Of a DNA stretch of 64,000 bases, positions 42,401-52,347 are shown piece by piece. Location of the stretch: positions 2,914,001 to 2,978,000 of the forward strand of contig OZ220687.1 of the NCBI GenBank assembly GCA_965116465.1, written 5' to 3'. The DNA is from VXNF01 sp965116465 (lineage in GTDB: Bacteria; Actinomycetota; Acidimicrobiia; Acidimicrobiales; CATQHL01). The notes under the pieces are model-generated. The model was given only the letters and a program-made list of their open reading frames with translations. It searched no databases and was not told where the DNA came from. Numbering within the stretch: position 1 is the stretch's first letter; the number at the start of each line of letters is the position of its first letter. The position numbers and the translations under genes are program-made.

Positions 42401-42675
42401 AGCGCCTGAGGGGCACGCTGGAGGACCTCAGATCGAGCATCCTGCGCCGCCTCGACGAGTTGGAGAGATCGGAGAACGTGGAGCAGTTGCGCCTGTTCGA
42501 CACCGACGAGCGCCGCCAGTTCGACGCCGACGTGCGGGCGCTGCGCGACCGTGCCCGGCGGATCGGAGACGACATAGAAAAAGAGGTCGAGATCCTCCGA
42601 CGCCGCTACGAGGTTCGAGACGTCAACTGGTTCCCGGTCGCGGTGGAGTTCCTCGTCCCTCGGGGAGAGAGGTAG
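39478..42675 (+). CDS. drmD: DISARM SNF2-family helicase DrmD
   Basis: A 1,065-residue SNF2-like ATPase from ATG 39478 (GTG 39469 also possible). Walker A DDVGLGKT near residue 150, DEAH box VDEAHRI near 265, LFLTATPHNGYPESF, and the C-terminal lobe VIVFTEYRATLNYL...LLATDAASEGIDLHRACHRL...EQRNGRIDRHGQ near 640. The C-terminal third is charged and coiled (LRSSILRRLDELERSE). In class 1 DISARM the SNF2 helicase DrmD and the methylase DrmMI precede the core drmABC, exactly the order here. Its stop shares one base with the next start. The 266 bases upstream hold no gene and presumably the operon promoter. Confidence 0.93.
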   Translation: MTVVESQRAGGVPEQGSLVRVRDRYWVVESVRRSSRALDPASSNGWTRYHLVGLVPIDDKGSPAPLSVFWETEPGTEIRPQSELPDPAEGVDEAEVFAGFLDAVRWGAIASADPRAFQSPFRAGIDIEDYQLLPLVKALRMPRVSMLIADDVGLGKTVEAGLIAQELVLRNQAQKILVVCPPSLCLKWQREMREQFGLSFEIVDTDHVHRLRRQRGVGVNPFRSHPRLIVSMEWVKFESQMRWFDEFLPPDPNEYPRAFDLLIVDEAHRIAPSAVGRYARDSLRTKAMRRLAPHFEHRLFLTATPHNGYPESFQALLEMLDPNRFTKGVSPSERERDAVMVRRLKSHLRTMLPDGAQRFPKRRIAAIDVDFPPEERELFDLLDAYAALRMSSASTPAERAASRFVALLLKKRLLSSPAAFKLTLDQHIRTLNAAAHRRTTERALQEAAAALEDDADDADAVSGQEQEALALVAGALSAVEPEREEVLLARMRVRTSTVDAAAPILDQMRVRAEERWRRADAKTKRLMDWIGETCFPDGEWNDERVIVFTEYRATLNYLDEMLAAPRPGWPATTGRVEVFHGSLDAEERERIIREFNYNPRKTKVRVLLATDAASEGIDLHRACHRLVHMEVPFNPNRMEQRNGRIDRHGQRSDTVDIFHFASAGDDALGHDHSFLLRLAEKVNDIRDDLGTVSSVLAERVEARILREGDHNLDVDDLIAQRRDLARVDLERLKLQFAADIARVREQYDTSIEDLDLAPANVQRAVEVALRIEGQPPLRPSTLERADGGVSTFEVDDLAGTWGETLVGLHNEVEDFRLPVTFDPEIANGHHDVAYLHVGHPLVARCLRTLRAQVWGAAVDRRINRVAVRYADVDEPVVVAHARVVVNGADGATLDEVIEPAAVRVGGRQGRLNVGETRTAVASADVRPVPDQVRGLYADQWSRVRPALQDALKARAAEMLEQRSRAIDAKRSGEEQRLRGTLEDLRSSILRRLDELERSENVEQLRLFDTDERRQFDADVRALRDRARRIGDDIEKEVEILRRRYEVRDVNWFPVAVEFLVPRGER

Positions 42676-45600
42676 TGGCAACCAGCCGGCGCGTCGTCGA
42701 GCAGCACGAGGACTGGCTCAACCTCACCGACGCCGAGGCGCCTTGGTTCTCGTTGCCCGCGCTCAAGCGGGCGCTGGCCAATGGCCTCGACCCGACACCG
42801 CCGGAGGTGCGGGCCGAGCACAGGGCCCGCTGGTACGGCGACGACGACACCGAATCGGCTCGGCTCACCGACGACCGCGGCGACTACATCGCCTGGCTCC
42901 TGCGAGACATGCTCGGCTGGCGGGACAACTACCTCACCGGCGACCGACTGCCGGCGGACCTCGCCGAGGGTGTGACGCGCCATGACGTGAACGTTGCCCC
43001 CACCGGCGTCTACCGGCCGGCCCCGGCGGCGCCCGTCGGGCTGTTCGACGAGCCCGATTCACCCGGCGACGCGCCGGAACAAGGGACGCAGCCCCCACGG
43101 GTTCTGGTCTTCTCACTGCCCGCCGAGACCGACCCGCGGGCCCGGCCGTCCGGCGACACGTGGCCCGCCACATGGGTGCAGCGAGCCGCGCTGTCATGCC
43201 GCCATCACCGGGTCCCGCTGGCGTTGGTCACCGACGGCGACCACCTCACCCTTGTGCACGCGCCAGAGATGGGCGCCACCGGCTGGGGCACGTGGCGAGC
43301 GTCGGAATTCGCGACCGAGCCCGTTCTGCTCGACTCGTTCCGGACGATGCTTCACCAGTGGCGTTTCATCGGCGCGGCGCCGCACGACACTCCCGAGGCG
43401 CTGCTCGCCGAGTCCGCCGGCTCTCAGGCCGAGGTGACCGACCAACTCGGCACGCAGGTGCGGAGAGCCACCGAACTGCTCGTGAACGCCATCTCGCGGG
43501 CCAACCGCGACCGGAGCGGTGCCCTCCTGGCCGGTATTGCCGTCCACGAGGTCTACGAAGCGGCCGTCACGGTGATGATGCGCGCCGTGTTCCTGCTCGT
43601 CGCCGAGGAGAACGGCCTGCTGCCCGTCGACAACCAGCACTACCAGGAGCTGTACTCCATCCGCACGCTGCGGGAGTCCCTGGAGTGGGAGAGCTTCGAG
43701 AACCCCGAAGCCCTGGAGACCCGCACCACCGCATGGCACCGCCTGCTGGCCACCAGCCGGGCGCTACACAGCGGCATCCATCACGACGAACTGGTAGTGC
43801 CGGGATACGGCGGCAGCCTCTTCGACCCCGACCGCTTCCCGTTCCTGGAGGGCCGCGCCGCCGACAGCACCTGGCACACCACCGTCGGAACGCCCATCGC
43901 CGTGACCGACCTCGACGTGCTCGCCATCCTCGACGCGCTGCTGGTGCTGCGATTCCGCGGCACCGCCGACACCCGGCGCCTGTCCTACCGCAACGTGGAC
44001 GTCGAGCAGATCGGCCACATCTACGAACGGCTCCTCGACCACGATGTCGTCATCGCCGAAGTGGTTGTCCTCGGGCTGCAAGGCAAACCCGGCGAGGAGC
44101 CCGAGATTGCTCTCCCGGACCTCGAAGCCAAGATGATCGACGGCCCCGCGGCACTGGTCGCATGGCTCAGCAACAAGGACGCCGAGAAAGCCGGACGCCA
44201 GGTGGGTACCAAGAGGCAAGTCGAGAAGCTCCTGGACGAAACCCCCGACCGGGAGCGCCGGGCGGGTCTGATCCAAGTCTGCCAGGGCGACCAAGATCTG
44301 GCCGACCGGATCGAACCGTTCGCGAACCTGCTGCGGCTCGACCTGCGCGACCGCCCGCTCGTGTTCCTGCAAGGAGCGGTGTATGTCACCGAGACCGGTT
44401 CCCGGCGCGACAGCGGCACCGCCTACACCACCCGAGAACTCGCCGACGAAGTCGTCGAGCACGCCCTCGCCCCGCTGTGCTACTCACCGGGTCCCCAGGA
44501 CACGCCCGACACCAACGAGTGGCGCATCCGCAAGTCCACCGACATCCTCGCTCTCAAGGTCTGTGACCCCGCTGTCGGATCCGGGGCCATCCTCGTGGCC
44601 GCCTGTCGCTATCTCGCGCTCCGGCTGATCGAGGCTTGGCGAGCCGAGGGCGACGCCAGAGCCGCCGACACCGCCACTGCAGCCGACGACCCCAACCGGC
44701 TCGATATCGTCATCGAGGCGCGCCGATCAGTTGCCGAGCACTGCTGCTACGGCGTAGACCGCAACCCCATGGCCACCGAGATGACAAAGCTCTCCATGTG
44801 GCTCACCACAGTGGCCAAGGACCGCCCCTTCACGTTCCTTGACCACGCCATCAAGTCCGGTGACAGCCTCCTGGGCATCACCGACCTCGACCAACTCCGC
44901 AACCTCCACTACGACATCGACGCCGGAAAGGCCCGGCCCATGCCGATCACGGGGTTCGTCGCCGGCGGCGAAGCGGCCAAGTCCGTCGAACGACTCGTGA
45001 GCGAAGCATTGGAGTCGCGGCGCGAGATGCACAGCATCGAGACCATCGGCCCGGCCGACGTCGAACGCAAACATGAACTCCACCGCGACAGCGAGGACCG
45101 GCTCTCGGTCCTCGCGGCGATCGCCGACATCCTCGCCGGCGCCGCTCTGAGCACCGCTGGCGAGCGAGATCCCAGCACAGCGCTCACCAAACTCCTGGAG
45201 GCCGACGCGCAAGCCATCGTCGAACTCGTTGACGCGCTCGATACCCCCGCTCAAGCGGCATCCCTGAACCGCGCCCGCAGCCGTGCACGTCTGCGACTCG
45301 ACGCCGGACGCCCCGACGGGGCTCCAACACGGCATCCGTTGCATTGGCCCGTCGCGTTCCCCGAGGTCTTTGCCAAAGCCGAGACTGCCGGCTTCGACGC
45401 GATGGTGGGCAACCCGCCGTTTATCGGTGGGCCGAAGATCACCGGCGCCGCCGGAACCGACTACCGCAACCACCTCATTGCCTGGACCGCGGGCGGGAAG
45501 AAGGGATTGGCCGACCTCGTGGCGTATTTCTTCCTCAATGCCGCCAAGATCGCTCGATCCCTCGGATTCCTGGCGACGAACACCATCGCGCAGGGCGACA

Positions 45601-46850
45601 CGAGCGAAGTGGGCCTCACCCAGATCATCGACGCCGGATGGAAGATTCACCGCGCCGTCTCATCGACAACTTGGCCGGGTGACGCGACGCTGGAGATCGC
45701 GAAGGTGTGGGCCACTTCCCACCCATGGGATGGACGGTGTCTACTCGACGGTAGGCCCGCTGTCGCCATCGACGAGATGCTCTACCCGGTGCCGGCATCG
45801 GGATGGCGCAAGCAGCGCCTCGCCGCCAACGCTCATAAGGCCTTCATAGGGTCCTACGTGCTCGGTACAGAAGGCTTTACCATGGACCCCGAGGAGGCGC
45901 ACACACTCATCGCCAAGGATCCTCGCAACGCCGAGGTGCTGTACCCGTACCTCGTCGGTGAAGACCTCAACCAGTCGCCGACATTGACAGCCCCGCGGTG
46001 GATCATCAATTTTTTTGACTGGCCAGAAGCGAAGGCACGCGAGTACCCCGACTGCTTCACGCTTGTCGAAGAGAAAGTTAAGCCTGACCGGCAGGAGCGC
46101 AAGGCGAACGGCGAGTTCAAGAAACGGAAGCCGCTGCCGCAGCTCTACTGGATCTACGCCGAGAAGCGCCCGAAGCTGTACCGGACGATCAAGTCACTGG
46201 AGAGGGTTCTTGCGATCTCGCGAGTCAGTAAGACCGTGCAACCTGTGTTCGTGAGAACCGGGCAGGTGCTGTCCGAGCAGACCGTCGTGTTCGCATACGA
46301 CGATGACTTCCACTTCGGCGTCCTCACCTCCGGCTTCCACTATCGGTGGGTGATACGCCATGCCTCGTCGCTTGGTCTAGGCACTCGCTACACACCTTCG
46401 GATGTATTCGAGACGTTCCCTCAACCGTCCTCTAGCTCCGCGGTGGCGTCCGCCAGCGTGGCCCTCAATGAATTCAGGTCAAGGCTGATGCCCGAGCGCG
46501 AGTTGGGGCTAACCGATGTCTACAACCTGGTGCATGACTCGGATCTGCGATCTGACGCGGACATCCGACGGCTCCGCGATTTGCACGTCGAACTTGACTT
46601 GGCGGTTCAGGACGCCTACGGGTGGTCTGAACTGGATCTTGAGCATGGCTTCCATGGTGTGCGCGGCCAGGGTGTGCGGTTCACGTTCTCGCCTCGTGCT
46701 GCCGACGAGGTGTTGGACCGGCTGCTGGAGTTGAACAAGGAGCGCTACGAGGCCGAGGTCGCGGCAGGTCTGCACGAGTCGACCAGGAGGACGGGGGCCC
46801 TCAGGTCGAGCCCTGTGTGGCAGGGGTCGTTGCTCGGAGGCGACGGATGA
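42675..46850 (+). CDS. drmMI: DISARM adenine-specific DNA methyltransferase DrmMI
   Basis: A 1,391-residue protein from GTG 42675, which overlaps the drmD stop by one base; earlier open sequence belongs to drmD in another frame. The methyltransferase core has motif I CDPAVGSGAIL near residue 632 and motif IV VGNPPF near 913, separated by a long insert, the N6-adenine (Eco57I/PglX-like) pattern. The first ~600 residues are a large helical region and the last ~350 a probable target-recognition domain. In DISARM the methylase marks host DNA as self. BREX PglX is the closest lookalike, but no BREX genes are here. ATGA overlap with drmA. Confidence 0.93.
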   Translation: MATSRRVVEQHEDWLNLTDAEAPWFSLPALKRALANGLDPTPPEVRAEHRARWYGDDDTESARLTDDRGDYIAWLLRDMLGWRDNYLTGDRLPADLAEGVTRHDVNVAPTGVYRPAPAAPVGLFDEPDSPGDAPEQGTQPPRVLVFSLPAETDPRARPSGDTWPATWVQRAALSCRHHRVPLALVTDGDHLTLVHAPEMGATGWGTWRASEFATEPVLLDSFRTMLHQWRFIGAAPHDTPEALLAESAGSQAEVTDQLGTQVRRATELLVNAISRANRDRSGALLAGIAVHEVYEAAVTVMMRAVFLLVAEENGLLPVDNQHYQELYSIRTLRESLEWESFENPEALETRTTAWHRLLATSRALHSGIHHDELVVPGYGGSLFDPDRFPFLEGRAADSTWHTTVGTPIAVTDLDVLAILDALLVLRFRGTADTRRLSYRNVDVEQIGHIYERLLDHDVVIAEVVVLGLQGKPGEEPEIALPDLEAKMIDGPAALVAWLSNKDAEKAGRQVGTKRQVEKLLDETPDRERRAGLIQVCQGDQDLADRIEPFANLLRLDLRDRPLVFLQGAVYVTETGSRRDSGTAYTTRELADEVVEHALAPLCYSPGPQDTPDTNEWRIRKSTDILALKVCDPAVGSGAILVAACRYLALRLIEAWRAEGDARAADTATAADDPNRLDIVIEARRSVAEHCCYGVDRNPMATEMTKLSMWLTTVAKDRPFTFLDHAIKSGDSLLGITDLDQLRNLHYDIDAGKARPMPITGFVAGGEAAKSVERLVSEALESRREMHSIETIGPADVERKHELHRDSEDRLSVLAAIADILAGAALSTAGERDPSTALTKLLEADAQAIVELVDALDTPAQAASLNRARSRARLRLDAGRPDGAPTRHPLHWPVAFPEVFAKAETAGFDAMVGNPPFIGGPKITGAAGTDYRNHLIAWTAGGKKGLADLVAYFFLNAAKIARSLGFLATNTIAQGDTSEVGLTQIIDAGWKIHRAVSSTTWPGDATLEIAKVWATSHPWDGRCLLDGRPAVAIDEMLYPVPASGWRKQRLAANAHKAFIGSYVLGTEGFTMDPEEAHTLIAKDPRNAEVLYPYLVGEDLNQSPTLTAPRWIINFFDWPEAKAREYPDCFTLVEEKVKPDRQERKANGEFKKRKPLPQLYWIYAEKRPKLYRTIKSLERVLAISRVSKTVQPVFVRTGQVLSEQTVVFAYDDDFHFGVLTSGFHYRWVIRHASSLGLGTRYTPSDVFETFPQPSSSSAVASASVALNEFRSRLMPERELGLTDVYNLVHDSDLRSDADIRRLRDLHVELDLAVQDAYGWSELDLEHGFHGVRGQGVRFTFSPRAADEVLDRLLELNKERYEAEVAAGLHESTRRTGALRSSPVWQGSLLGGDG

Positions 46851-49800
46851 CCGAACTCTCAGACGCTTCGACGGCTGTTCCGAGTCCGTGGGATCTGAGG
46901 GCGGATCTCGTGGCTCGGATCACAGCGGATCTGCTGGGGCCTCTCGACGGCGAGACCGAGGTGATCCGCGGCTATCAGATGCGGAACGGCAGGTGGTCGT
47001 CGCCGGGGCGGGTTCGTGACCGCTATCTGGTGGGGATGCTCGCTCCGAAGGGGACCATCGCTGTGGATCCTGAACGGGACGACGACGTCGGTCCCGAGGA
47101 GGGTGACGAGGCCGGCAGCGGCGGTGTTCAGGACGGCCGCAGCCCCCGGTTGGTGCTGGCGCAGTCGTCGATGGGTCTGTCGGTCGTCGTCGACGCTTTC
47201 GCGGGCGGGCTGATCGCACGCTGCAGCTGGGGGCAGTATCGGCGGGAGTTCCAGGACATGGACGATGGCTCGCGAGCAGCGGTGTGGGTCCGCGAGCCCT
47301 GCCAGGTCGAGGTCGTGGTTCCGTTGGAGGACGGCGAGTTCGGCCCGTTGGCGGTCAACGGCGAAGGGATCGTGGTTCGGGGTCGGGTGATCCGCTCTGA
47401 TGAGGGGCCGTGGTTGGTGACGGTGTTCCTGTCGAACGAGCAGGAGCAGGCCGATCTGAACAAGGACAGCCGTTGGATGTTCCAGGCCGGCGTCGAGTTG
47501 GCGGCTGCCGACGGCGCGGACGTGTTCATGGGCCGCGATGACGTGGTGGCCGCCACGGGTGCCGCCCCGGAGTGGGAGCGCGCTGAGGCCGCGCAACTCG
47601 ACCTGCAATACCGGGACGTCGTGGAGTTCGCGGTTGGGCACGGGGTCGGTACCGAGGTCGAACTGTCTACCGCTGACCCTCGCCGCGCGGTGCGGGTTGG
47701 CACCGCAGTCATTCCCCGTCACGAGGTTTGGCGCACAGACGCGCCCCGGCCCGAGGCTGCGCCTCAGCTCGAGGGTCTCATCACTGACATGAAGGTGCTG
47801 GCGGAGCTGGAGCCCGAGCAGTTGAGAGCGGCGCTGTTGCCACTCGCTGATGGCTACCGGGCATGGCTGGACGGCGAACTGGCCCGCCTCGGAGATCCCG
47901 AGGCGCGCCTCGAGGGGCACGAGCAGACCGCGCGGGACGTGATCGCCGCAGCGCATCGCGTTGCGGACGCGATCGCGGCGGGTATCGATCTGGTCTGTGC
48001 GGATGCTGATGCGCTTGAAGCGTTCCGGTTCGCGAATCAGGCCATGTGGCGCCAGCGTGTCCACACGGTGGCAATCCAGGAGAGGCGTCGACGCCCCGAC
48101 CTGAGTTTGCGGGAGGCCGTGAGGAATGCCGAGGTCCCCGCGAATCGGTCTTGGCGGCCGTTCCAGATCGCGTTCATCTTGCAGTGCCTTCCGTCGCTGA
48201 CCGATCCGGCCAATCCTGAGCGCGCCAAGCAAGGCGCACTGGCTGATCTGTTGTTCTTCCCAACCGGCGGCGGCAAGACCGAGGCCTATCTCGGGCTCGT
48301 CGCCTACACGCTGGCCACCCGACGGCTCGCCGGCGTGGTCGGAGAAGGACAAGACGCCGTCGACGGGCGCGACGGGGTGGCGGTCTTGATGCGTTACACG
48401 CTGCGGCTGCTGACCGCCCAGCAGTTCCAGCGCGCCGCGACGCTGATCTGCGCAGCGGAGATGCTGCGCCAGCACCGCGCCCAAGCCGACGACCGGTATG
48501 TCGGCGCTCCGTTCCGCCTCGGTATGTGGGTGGGCGGGTCGGTGTCGCCGAACAGGGCCCGTGACGCGGAGAAGTTCGCCGAGGACGCCCGCCTGGGCGG
48601 CTACAGCCCCGGCCAGGCCACGCCGCTGCAACTCACCGACTGCCCGTGGTGCGGGCGCGGGATCGACGCAGAGTCCGACTGCCGCTACGACTCAGTGCTG
48701 GAGAGGTTCCTGGTGTTCTGCGGCAATGCCGAGGAGTGCCCCTTCACCGAGGCGAGCGCCACCGACGAGGGAATCCCTGTCGTCACCGTCGACGAGGAGA
48801 TCTACCGCCTCGTTCCCTCCTTCGTGATCGGCACCATCGACAAGTTCGCGCAGCTTCCGTGGAACGGGGCGACGGCGACACTGTTCGGACGGGTGGAGTC
48901 CCGCTGCGAGCGGCACGGATACCGCAACCCCGACCTCGACAGGGCCCACCGATCGCACTGGGAGGAGCGCGACTCCCACCAGCCGCAGGGCAAGCACCCC
49001 GCGGCCAGGACGGTGGAATCGCTGCGGCTTCGCCCTCCGGATCTGATCATCCAGGACGAGATGCACCTCGTGACCGGGCCGCTGGGGACGATGGCAGGCC
49101 TGTATGAGACGGCGATCGACCGGTTGGCGACCTGGAACCACAACGGACTGCCTGTACGCCCCAAGGTCGTCGCGTCGACCGCCACGACCCGCAGGGCCCG
49201 CCAGCAGGCCTGGTCGGTGTTCTGGCGGGATCTGCGCGTCTTCCCGCCGCCGGTGCTCGACGTGCACCGTTCGTTCTTCGCCGAGCAGGTCCGACCGAGC
49301 CCTCAAGCACCGGGACGGCTCTATTTGGGGATATGCGCGCACGGCGAGCGGCTCAAGCAGGTGGAGCTGCGCGTGTTCTCCTCGGTCATGGCCGCCGCCA
49401 AGGCCATCTGGGACGAACTCGGCGACGATGCCGCTGCCGCGGACCCGTGGATGACGACGGTCGGCTACTTCAACGCGGTGCGTGAACTCGCCGGGATGCG
49501 CCGTATGGCCGAAGACGAGTTGCGGACCAAGCTGCGCCGGGCTCGCTTCACCAGCGGCCTCGCGAACCGTTCGACGGGCCCGCCGAAGGAGCTCACCTCC
49601 CGGGTGTCCTCGGAGGAGATCAAGTCGATCCTGCGCCAGCTGTTCGTCACGCACGATCCCGGCCGCCCCGAGGACGGTGAACGTCCGATCGATCTGCTGC
49701 TGGCGACGAACATGATTTCTGTGGGCGTCGATGTGCCCCGGCTCGCCTCGATGGTCGTCGTCGGCCAGCCGAAAGCGACGGCTGAGTACATCCAGGCCAC

Positions 49801-50491
49801 ATCCAGAGTCGGCCGCGACCCGCGCGGCCCGGGTCTGGTGATCACGCTGTACAACTGGGCCCGGCCCAGGGACCTGTCCCACTACGAGACCTTCGGCCAC
49901 TATCACGCTACCTTCTACCGCCACGTCGAACCCCTCTCGGTCACGCCGTTCTCCGAACGGGCCCTCGACAAGGGCCTCACCGGGGTTCTCGTGTCGGCTG
50001 TGCGCCACGGCGACCACGACTGGAATCCGAATCCCTCGGCGCGGGCGCTGGACCGTCCCGACGATCGGATAGCGGCACATGTCCGCGCAATTGCGGAGCG
50101 CGCCGAGTCTGTGACCGGTGATCTGTCCGCCGCGGCGTTGGCGACCGACATGGCCAACAAGCGCCTCGACGCCTGGGACCGGGAGGCGGCGCTGCGTCCC
50201 GACCTGTCCTACTCCAAACGCACCGCGCAGGATGTGGCGCTGCTGAGCAAACCCGAAGCAGGGGACTGGGACATCTGGACCTGCCCGAACTCGCTGCGCG
50301 ACACGGAGGTGCAGGCCAACCTCCAGATCATCGAGGAAGACCCCACGTACGAGGCCGGCGGCCACCCCGAGATCACGCTGGGCCAGGCGCACGGTGATGG
50401 CCGCGCGGCCACCGCCGACGACGAAGAGGTGGACGAGGCCGTCGAAGCCGACGAGGCTCAGACCCTGGTTGCCCGGGGGCGCCGGCCATGA
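46847..50491 (+). CDS. drmA: DISARM helicase DrmA
   Basis: A 1,214-residue protein from ATG 46847 (ATGA overlap with drmMI). Helicase motifs: Walker A FFPTGGGKTEAYLG near residue 472, zinc-like DCPWCGRGIDAESDC and CGNAEEC near 600-630, motif II IIQDEMHL near 735, KVVASTATTRRA near 775, LLATNMISVGVDVPRLASMVVVGQPKATAEYIQATSRVGRDPRGPG near 950-990. DrmA with DrmB forms the DISARM core complex that scans DNA with free ends. The block NWARPRDLSHYETFGHYHATFYRHVEPLSVTPFSERALDKGL is highly characteristic of DrmA. ATGA overlap with drmB. Confidence 0.95.
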   Translation: MTELSDASTAVPSPWDLRADLVARITADLLGPLDGETEVIRGYQMRNGRWSSPGRVRDRYLVGMLAPKGTIAVDPERDDDVGPEEGDEAGSGGVQDGRSPRLVLAQSSMGLSVVVDAFAGGLIARCSWGQYRREFQDMDDGSRAAVWVREPCQVEVVVPLEDGEFGPLAVNGEGIVVRGRVIRSDEGPWLVTVFLSNEQEQADLNKDSRWMFQAGVELAAADGADVFMGRDDVVAATGAAPEWERAEAAQLDLQYRDVVEFAVGHGVGTEVELSTADPRRAVRVGTAVIPRHEVWRTDAPRPEAAPQLEGLITDMKVLAELEPEQLRAALLPLADGYRAWLDGELARLGDPEARLEGHEQTARDVIAAAHRVADAIAAGIDLVCADADALEAFRFANQAMWRQRVHTVAIQERRRRPDLSLREAVRNAEVPANRSWRPFQIAFILQCLPSLTDPANPERAKQGALADLLFFPTGGGKTEAYLGLVAYTLATRRLAGVVGEGQDAVDGRDGVAVLMRYTLRLLTAQQFQRAATLICAAEMLRQHRAQADDRYVGAPFRLGMWVGGSVSPNRARDAEKFAEDARLGGYSPGQATPLQLTDCPWCGRGIDAESDCRYDSVLERFLVFCGNAEECPFTEASATDEGIPVVTVDEEIYRLVPSFVIGTIDKFAQLPWNGATATLFGRVESRCERHGYRNPDLDRAHRSHWEERDSHQPQGKHPAARTVESLRLRPPDLIIQDEMHLVTGPLGTMAGLYETAIDRLATWNHNGLPVRPKVVASTATTRRARQQAWSVFWRDLRVFPPPVLDVHRSFFAEQVRPSPQAPGRLYLGICAHGERLKQVELRVFSSVMAAAKAIWDELGDDAAAADPWMTTVGYFNAVRELAGMRRMAEDELRTKLRRARFTSGLANRSTGPPKELTSRVSSEEIKSILRQLFVTHDPGRPEDGERPIDLLLATNMISVGVDVPRLASMVVVGQPKATAEYIQATSRVGRDPRGPGLVITLYNWARPRDLSHYETFGHYHATFYRHVEPLSVTPFSERALDKGLTGVLVSAVRHGDHDWNPNPSARALDRPDDRIAAHVRAIAERAESVTGDLSAAALATDMANKRLDAWDREAALRPDLSYSKRTAQDVALLSKPEAGDWDIWTCPNSLRDTEVQANLQIIEEDPTYEAGGHPEITLGQAHGDGRAATADDEEVDEAVEADEAQTLVARGRRP

Positions 50492-52347
50492 GCCCTGCCA
50501 CATCCAACAGGCGGCAGTACAGGTCACGCCGTGTCGGGGGCGTCCGCCCGTCGCAGATGATCCACACGTATGGTCCCGGCGCCGTGATGGACCTGCCGCA
50601 GTTGTCGGTCGTGCTGGCAGGTATCGACAGGTGGGACATCGACCAGACGGAGCGGGTCCTCGAGCCCCGGCTGATCGGGGCGGTGCGGGCGGTGCCGGGA
50701 TGTCACCGAGTCGTCGAGTTCCGCATGCCGCCGTGGCAAGAGGAGACGGCGAGCCCGTTCGACGAGTGGGCCCGCGTCGGCGTGCCGGTGCATCCGTTCC
50801 CGCGGTGGCTCCGCTGCACGCAATGCGACCTGCTCGCGCCCGTGGATCGGCGCCGGTTCCAACTAGAGGTGCCCGTCTACCGGCCCGACAAGGCCCGCTA
50901 CTTCCACGACAGATGCAACAATCGTCGCCCGAGCGCGGTGCCCGCCCGGTTCCTCGTCGCGTGTGCGGCGGGTCACCTTGACGACTTCCCCTGGGAGCAG
51001 TACGTCCACCGCGGCACCCCATGCGCCCGTGGCCCGCTGCTTGAACTCAGGGAGGCCGGCAAGGCCGACCGCGCCACCGACGTGCGTGTCGTGTGCAAGA
51101 CCTGCGGCACCGACCGCCTCGTGCACGACGCGTTCGGCCCCGAAGCGAACCAGCACCTACCTCGTTGCAGGGGCCGGCACCCCCACCTGCAGCGCTTCGA
51201 CGGCGACTGCCCCCAACCGACTCGTGCGCTGTTGCTGGGCGCGTCCAACGCCTGGTTCGCCGTCTACCGCTCCGCTCTCACGATCCCCACTGTCACCGGC
51301 GAAATCGAGCAGAAGGTCGCGGAGCACTGGGACCTCCTCGACGACATCGAAGACCGCGACGAGTTGGACTTCATCTTCAAGCGATTGGTGAGAGGCGCCG
51401 GGGAGAAACCGCTGCGATGGTTGCTGCGCTTCGATGCCGACGATGTGTGGACGGCCATCGTCGACCGCCGCGACGGCGGCGAGGACGACACAGGGGCCGG
51501 AGACCTGCGCGGGCCCGAGTGGGAGGCCTTCACTGCGGCCGTTCCCCCAAGATCCGACGACTTCGAGATACGAGCCCTGGATATCCCGGGCGGGTTCAGG
51601 AAGACGCTCGATCATCCTGTCGCCGTGGACCGGTTGCGGGAGGTGCAGGCGCTGTGCGGGTTCACGCGTATCGACGGCCCCGATGAGGCCGACGCGAACC
51701 GGATCGCACCGATCTGGCACGCCCCCCAGCCGTGGCTTCCGGCTGCGGAGGTACGAGGCGAAGGGATCCTCATCAGGCTTCCCGAGTCCCGCGTCGAGCA
51801 GTGGGAGCGAACCTATCGAGACAGCACGCGCTGCCAGCATCTGCGACAGGCGACTCGGAACTGGCGCTCGCGGCGCGGCCTCGACCCGGACAGCGGGATG
51901 CCGCCCGCCCGATTCGTGCTACTGCACACGCTCTCGCATCTGCTGATGCACCAGGTTGCGCTCGACTGCGGCTACTCCACCGCGTCGATCCGCGAGCGCC
52001 TGTACTGCCGCGAGTCGGGCGACGCCGAGGGCCCGCCGATGGCGGGGCTGCTGCTGTACACCGGGTCGCCTGACTCCGAGGGCACCCTCGGCGGCCTGGT
52101 GGCGCTGGCCGAACCGGCCCGGCTGGCCGCGGTGCTGCGGGACGCGTTGAACCGGGCCAAGTTCTGCTCCACCGACCCGATGTGCGCCGACCACCATGCC
52201 GGCGACCTCGGCGACACGCTCCACAACGCCGCGTGCCACGCCTGTCTGTTCGCCCCCGAGACATCCTGCGAAGCCGGCAACCGCTATCTCGACCGGGGAG
52301 CGGCTGTCCCCATCCTCGGCCACCCGGACGACGCCTACTTCACATGA
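50488..52347 (+). CDS. drmB: DISARM protein DrmB (DUF1998)
   Basis: A 619-residue protein from ATG 50488. Early Cys groups (CTQCDLLAPVD, then VCKTCGTDRL near residue 205) and a late CSTDPMCADHHAGDL...CHACLFAPETSCEAGNRYLDRG form zinc sites; LLHTLSHLLMHQVALDCGYSTASIRERLYC...GLLLYTGSPDSEGTLGGLV is the DUF1998 domain (about residues 475-605). DrmB binds DrmA and strengthens its DNA binding. Full length, no damage. ATGA overlap with drmC. Confidence 0.95.
   Translation: MSPATSNRRQYRSRRVGGVRPSQMIHTYGPGAVMDLPQLSVVLAGIDRWDIDQTERVLEPRLIGAVRAVPGCHRVVEFRMPPWQEETASPFDEWARVGVPVHPFPRWLRCTQCDLLAPVDRRRFQLEVPVYRPDKARYFHDRCNNRRPSAVPARFLVACAAGHLDDFPWEQYVHRGTPCARGPLLELREAGKADRATDVRVVCKTCGTDRLVHDAFGPEANQHLPRCRGRHPHLQRFDGDCPQPTRALLLGASNAWFAVYRSALTIPTVTGEIEQKVAEHWDLLDDIEDRDELDFIFKRLVRGAGEKPLRWLLRFDADDVWTAIVDRRDGGEDDTGAGDLRGPEWEAFTAAVPPRSDDFEIRALDIPGGFRKTLDHPVAVDRLREVQALCGFTRIDGPDEADANRIAPIWHAPQPWLPAAEVRGEGILIRLPESRVEQWERTYRDSTRCQHLRQATRNWRSRRGLDPDSGMPPARFVLLHTLSHLLMHQVALDCGYSTASIRERLYCRESGDAEGPPMAGLLLYTGSPDSEGTLGGLVALAEPARLAAVLRDALNRAKFCSTDPMCADHHAGDLGDTLHNAACHACLFAPETSCEAGNRYLDRGAAVPILGHPDDAYFT

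Noticed and set aside
42294..42674. Upstream extension of DrmMI
   Set aside because: Overlaps the drmD end out of frame; GTG 42675 gives the coupled start.
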